A stretch of DNA of 8,584 bases from Parvularcula sp. Lineage in GTDB: Bacteria > Pseudomonadota > Alphaproteobacteria > Caulobacterales > Parvularculaceae. Below the pieces are notes generated by a model. That model did not search any database. It was not told the DNA's origin and saw only the letters and a list, made by a program, of their open reading frames with translations. This document shows positions 6,266 through 8,584 of the stretch, piece after piece. Positions within the stretch are counted from its first letter, which is position 1, and every line of letters begins with the position of its first letter. The position numbers and the translations under genes are program-made. The stretch is from positions 1-8,584 of the forward strand of contig DNZB01000338.1 of the NCBI GenBank assembly GCA_003506635.1, given 5' to 3'.

Positions 6266-6283
6266 TTGAACAGGCCCGTTCAA
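6266..6283. repeat. 18-bp near-perfect dyad upstream of the hydrolase gene
   Basis: TTGAAC (6266-6271) and GTTCAA (6278-6283) are perfect inverted arms around AGGCCC, whose GGCC core is itself palindromic; only one symmetric base pair breaks the dyad. It overlaps the -10 part of the candidate EcfG promoter, so it could be an operator or a chance dyad. It does not match the alphaproteobacterial LexA direct repeat GTTC-N7-GTTC. Confidence 0.5.
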
Positions 6284-6293
6284 ATCCAGTTCC
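6269..6293 (-). promoter_or_regulatory. Candidate EcfG (general stress) promoter of the hydrolase gene
   Basis: On the minus strand GGAAC (6293-6289) is followed after 16 nt by TGTT (6272-6269). The alphaproteobacterial EcfG consensus is GGAAC-N16/17-CGTT, so the -35 and spacing are perfect and the -10 differs in one base. The GTT is 29 nt from the TTG start, which leaves a leader of about 22-24 nt containing the AGGGA ribosome binding site. Confidence 0.45.
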
Positions 6294-6432
6294 GGTTCAG
6301 CCGCCGTCCGCTTTACGCGGCTCTCTCGCCAACCCGGCCAGTCTTCTCCACGCTCTCGTAACCGACGCGACCTCGCGACCGGCCTTACCAATCCCTGGTC
6401 CGCGCCCTGCGCGTCCCGCAAATCCCCGTAGC

Positions 6433-6457
6433 AAAAGACGCGCCTCAAGCGCGCCTC
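6433..6457 (-). terminator. Candidate intrinsic terminator downstream of ppdK
   Basis: On the minus strand GAGGCGCGC, a TTGAG loop, then GCGCGTCTTTT form a GC-rich stem of 7-9 bp with wobble pairs near the base, ending in a four-T run. It lies about 160 nt past the ppdK stop and about 195 nt before the hydrolase start, so it could end ppdK transcripts or a short RNA made from the intergenic region. The T run is short and partly inside the stem. Confidence 0.4.
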
Positions 6458-6512
6458 GTTCACCCCCAATATGGCGCCCGGCTGGCGGGGCCGCAAATTA
6501 AAAATGCCGCCG

Positions 6513-6528
6513 TTAACGGATCATTAAC
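6513..6528. promoter_or_regulatory. CtrA-like site, TTAA-N7-TTAAC
   Basis: TTAA (6513-6516) and TTAAC (6524-6528) are separated by exactly 7 bases, matching the CtrA cell-cycle regulator consensus. Read on the minus strand it is again TTAA-N7-TTAAC. TTAA is rare in GC-rich DNA. However, this patch is locally AT-rich, and the site is about 275 bp from the hydrolase start, so its target is unclear. Confidence 0.4.
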
Positions 6529-6616
6529 CAATTGCGGAACCTCGCCAACTGGTTGTTTTACCAATAGAATTTTGAAAAGCGCCGCGCTCGTTAACGATCT
6601 ATCCGTTTGATTCTGC

Positions 6617-8584
6617 TCAGGCGAGGCTCGATTTCTTGTGCGTTGCAGCAAGCCGCGCCTGGGCGGCGGCGAGGCGCGCGATCGGCGTCCGGTAGGGCGA
6701 GCAGCTCACATAATCGAGACCGCAGCCTTCAACGAAAGCGATCGAGTCCGGGTCCCCGCCATGCTCGCCGCAGATGCCGAGTTTCAGGCCGGGACGGGCG
6801 GCGCGTCCCTTTTCGGCGGCGATCTTGACCAGCGCGCCGACCCCTGCCGGATCGAGGGTGACGAAAGGGTCTTTTTCGAAAATGCCGGTCCGGAGGTAGT
6901 CGGGCAGGAACGCGGCGCTGTCGTCGCGGGAAAGGCCGTAGGTCGTCTGCGTCAGGTCGTTTGTGCCGAACGAGAAAAAATGCGCATGGGCGGCGATAGC
7001 GTCGGCCGTGAGCGCGGCGCGCGGCAACTCGATCATCGTGCCGACGAGATAGTCGAGCCTCGCCTTGCGCTCATCGAGCACGGCGGCGGCGACCGCATCG
7101 ACGCGCTCCTTGATGAGCGCCAGTTCTTTCTGGTCAGCGACGAGCGGGATCATGATCTCCGGCGCGATCGTGTCGCCGGTCGCCTCGTTCACATTGACCG
7201 CCGCCTCGATGATCGCGCGTGTCTGCATCTCGTAAATTTCAGGATAGGAGACGCCAAGGCGGCAACCGCGATGGCCGAGCATCGGGTTGAATTCCGACAG
7301 CTTGTGCGCGCGGTCTTTCAGCTTCCCGGCGTTCATGCCGGAGGCCTTGGCGACCTCGTCGATCTCGGCGTCCGAATGCGGCAGAAATTCATGAAGCGGC
7401 GGATCGAGCAAGCGGATCGTCACCGGGAGCCCGCGCATCACGCGAAAAATGCCCTCGAAATCCGAGCGCTGCATCGGCAGCAATTTGGCGAGCGCGGCTT
7501 CACGGCCGCGCCGGTCTTCAGCAAGGATCATTTCGCGCACGGCGATGATCCGCCCTTCGTCGAAGAACATGTGCTCGGTGCGGCAAAGGCCGATGCCTTC
7601 CGCGCCGAAATTGCGCGCCACTTGCGCGTCATGGGGCGTGTCGGCGTTGGCGCGCACTTTCATGCGGCGCGATTTGTCGGCCCAGCCCATCAGCGTCGCG
7701 AAATCGCCGGTCAGTTCCGGCTCGATTGTCGCGACGCGCCCGAAAAACACCTTACCCGCCGCGCCGTCGACCGTGATGACATCGCCCTTGTTGACGACGC
7801 GTCCGGCCGCCTTGAAGGCTTGACCCCTTGCGTCGATGCGTAGGTCGCCCGCGCCGCAGACGCAAGGCCGGCCCATGCCGCGCGCAACGACGGCGGCGTG
7901 GCTTGTCATGCCGCCCCGCGCGGTGACAATCGCGACCGCCGCATGCATGCCGTGAATGTCTTCAGGACTTGTCTCGACGCGCACAAGTACGACTTTGCGC
8001 CCCTCCTGCGCAAGGCGCTCGGCTTCGTCGGCGGAAAAGACGACCTCGCCCGAGGCCGCGCCCGGCGAAGCTGGCAGCCCCGACAACACGAGATCGCGCG
8101 GCGCCTTGGGATCAAGCGTCGGGTGAAGGAGCTGGTCGAGCGAGTGCGGATCGACCCGGCCGACCGCCTCGCTTTCGCTGACGAGGCCCTCGAGGCAGAG
8201 ATCGACCGCGATCTTCAGCGCCGCCTTCGCGGTGCGCTTGCCGTTGCGGGTCTGCAGCATCCAGAGCTTTCCGCGCTCGACGGTGAACTCGATGTCCTGC
8301 ATGTCGCGGTAGTGCTTTTCAAGCCTTTCGAAGACCGCGTTAAGCTCGGCGAAGGCCTCAGGCATCGCCTCTTCCATCGACGGCGCGGCCTCGCCCATCT
8401 TTTCGCGCGCACGCTTCGTCAGCGTCTGCGGCGTCCTGATGCCGGCGACGACGTCCTCGCCCTGCGCGTTGATGAGGAATTCACCGTAGCGATAATTCTC
8501 GCCGGTCGAGGGATCGCGGGTGAAGGCGACGCCGGTCGCGGACGTTTCGCCCATATTGCCGAAGACCATCGCCTGCACGTTGAC
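6617..8584 (-). CDS. ppdK: Pyruvate, phosphate dikinase (5' end beyond the window)
   Basis: Catalyses the reversible conversion of pyruvate, ATP and phosphate to phosphoenolpyruvate, AMP and pyrophosphate in the cytosol, linking glycolysis and gluconeogenesis. The visible 655 codons are the C-terminal three quarters of a protein usually near 880 aa; the frame is open to the window edge. The segment opens at the end of the nucleotide-binding domain ([20 protein letters not shown]). It then shows the phosphohistidine motif [15 protein letters not shown], with the carrier His at visible residue 229. The PEP/pyruvate TIM-barrel domain follows: [31 protein letters not shown], and [10 protein letters not shown] with the catalytic Cys at visible residue 605. 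The Thr two residues before the phosphohistidine is the position modified by PPDK regulatory proteins in plants and some bacteria. The C-terminus is complete, and no broken motif is seen. Confidence 0.97.
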   Translation of the reverse strand, partial: VNVQAMVFGNMGETSATGVAFTRDPSTGENYRYGEFLINAQGEDVVAGIRTPQTLTKRAREKMGEAAPSMEEAMPEAFAELNAVFERLEKHYRDMQDIEFTVERGKLWMLQTRNGKRTAKAALKIAVDLCLEGLVSESEAVGRVDPHSLDQLLHPTLDPKAPRDLVLSGLPASPGAASGEVVFSADEAERLAQEGRKVVLVRVETSPEDIHGMHAAVAIVTARGGMTSHAAVVARGMGRPCVCGAGDLRIDARGQAFKAAGRVVNKGDVITVDGAAGKVFFGRVATIEPELTGDFATLMGWADKSRRMKVRANADTPHDAQVARNFGAEGIGLCRTEHMFFDEGRIIAVREMILAEDRRGREAALAKLLPMQRSDFEGIFRVMRGLPVTIRLLDPPLHEFLPHSDAEIDEVAKASGMNAGKLKDRAHKLSEFNPMLGHRGCRLGVSYPEIYEMQTRAIIEAAVNVNEATGDTIAPEIMIPLVADQKELALIKERVDAVAAAVLDERKARLDYLVGTMIELPRAALTADAIAAHAHFFSFGTNDLTQTTYGLSRDDSAAFLPDYLRTGIFEKDPFVTLDPAGVGALVKIAAEKGRAARPGLKLGICGEHGGDPDSIAFVEGCGLDYVSCSPYRTPIARLAAAQARLAATHKKSSLA

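Larger units (their letters stand above)
6240..6616. other. 377-bp non-coding region between ppdK and the cell wall hydrolase gene
   Basis: No credible gene was found on either strand. The half next to ppdK (about 6490-6610) is noticeably AT-richer than its surroundings and carries several TTAA sequences, including a CtrA-like pair. A terminator-like hairpin lies at 6433-6457. The half next to the hydrolase gene holds an 18-bp dyad and an EcfG-like promoter. The simplest reading is a ppdK 3' region with terminator followed by the hydrolase promoter region. A small RNA ending at the hairpin cannot be excluded. Confidence 0.6.

Noticed and set aside
6266..6283. LexA (SOS) box upstream of the hydrolase gene
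   Set aside because: The alphaproteobacterial LexA site is the direct repeat GTTC-N7-GTTC. This is an inverted repeat with a 6-base spacer, which also differs from the Gram-positive form.
6113..6496. 127-codon minus-strand frame covering the hydrolase 5' end, possibly a frameshifted hydrolase N-terminus
   Set aside because: The hydrolase frame already contains a complete anchor and linker from TTG 6239. The other frame is Arg- and Gly-rich without a membrane segment and would start at TTG without a ribosome site.
6460..6651. 63-codon minus-strand frame overlapping the ppdK stop
   Set aside because: It has no ribosome binding site and no family resemblance, and it overlaps the end of ppdK.
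6638..7843. 401-codon open frame antisense to ppdK
   Set aside because: The ppdK frame on the other strand is unambiguous with all motifs intact. The antisense translation is Arg- and Asp-rich with no recognisable domain, as expected from GC-rich codon bias.
1..8584. CRISPR arrays, tRNA or rRNA genes, insertion sequences, phage or defence genes
   Set aside because: None recognised: no regularly spaced direct repeats, cloverleaf-like stretches, transposase motifs or terminal inverted repeats with target duplications.

Overview
The window is GC-rich DNA with strong third-position GC bias. Gene content, neighbourhood and regulatory motifs point to an alphaproteobacterium, probably Hyphomicrobiales (Rhizobiales): a ppdK next to a SleB-type cell wall hydrolase, a CtrA-like TTAA-N7-TTAA site, and an EcfG-like GGAAC-N16-TGTT promoter. 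The order-level assignment is inference; no rRNA or other phylogenetic marker is present.

Layout. Bases 1-41 may hold the last codons of a plus-strand gene, followed by a short convergent spacer with two hairpins (72-101 and 135-158). From 165 to about 4284, five genes lie on the minus strand and probably form one transcription unit. In transcription order they are selD (selenide, water dikinase), a ygfZ-like folate-binding Fe-S maintenance protein, a MAPEG membrane protein, tag (3-methyladenine DNA glycosylase I) and a long-subclass ketoacyl-ACP synthase III. The first four are tightly packed: 4 nt, about 30 nt, then a TGATG stop/start overlap. The fifth is set apart by a 98-nt spacer with a telomere-like heptamer repeat and a large inverted repeat.

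selU/mnmH (tRNA 2-selenouridine synthase) is divergent from selD across about 60 bp. SelD makes selenophosphate and SelU uses it on tRNA wobble uridines, so the pair forms a complete selenouridine module. No selA, selB or selC is visible here. YgfZ, next in the selD operon, also serves tRNA modification in E. coli through Fe-S enzymes such as MiaB.

selU converges on a minus-strand gene for a membrane-anchored SleB-family cell wall hydrolase (5430-6239). That gene appears to start at TTG, with a Shine-Dalgarno sequence and a candidate general-stress promoter at appropriate distances. A 377-bp non-coding stretch (6240-6616) separates it from the 3' two thirds of ppdK, which runs off the right edge. 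This stretch is the most regulation-rich part of the window: CtrA-like site, terminator-like hairpin, 18-bp dyad and EcfG-like promoter.

No rRNA, tRNA, CRISPR array, insertion sequence or phage gene was recognised. The window is mostly ordinary chromosome. I see no evidence for a wholly new biological system; the points most worth checking are the gene grouping and the non-coding elements.
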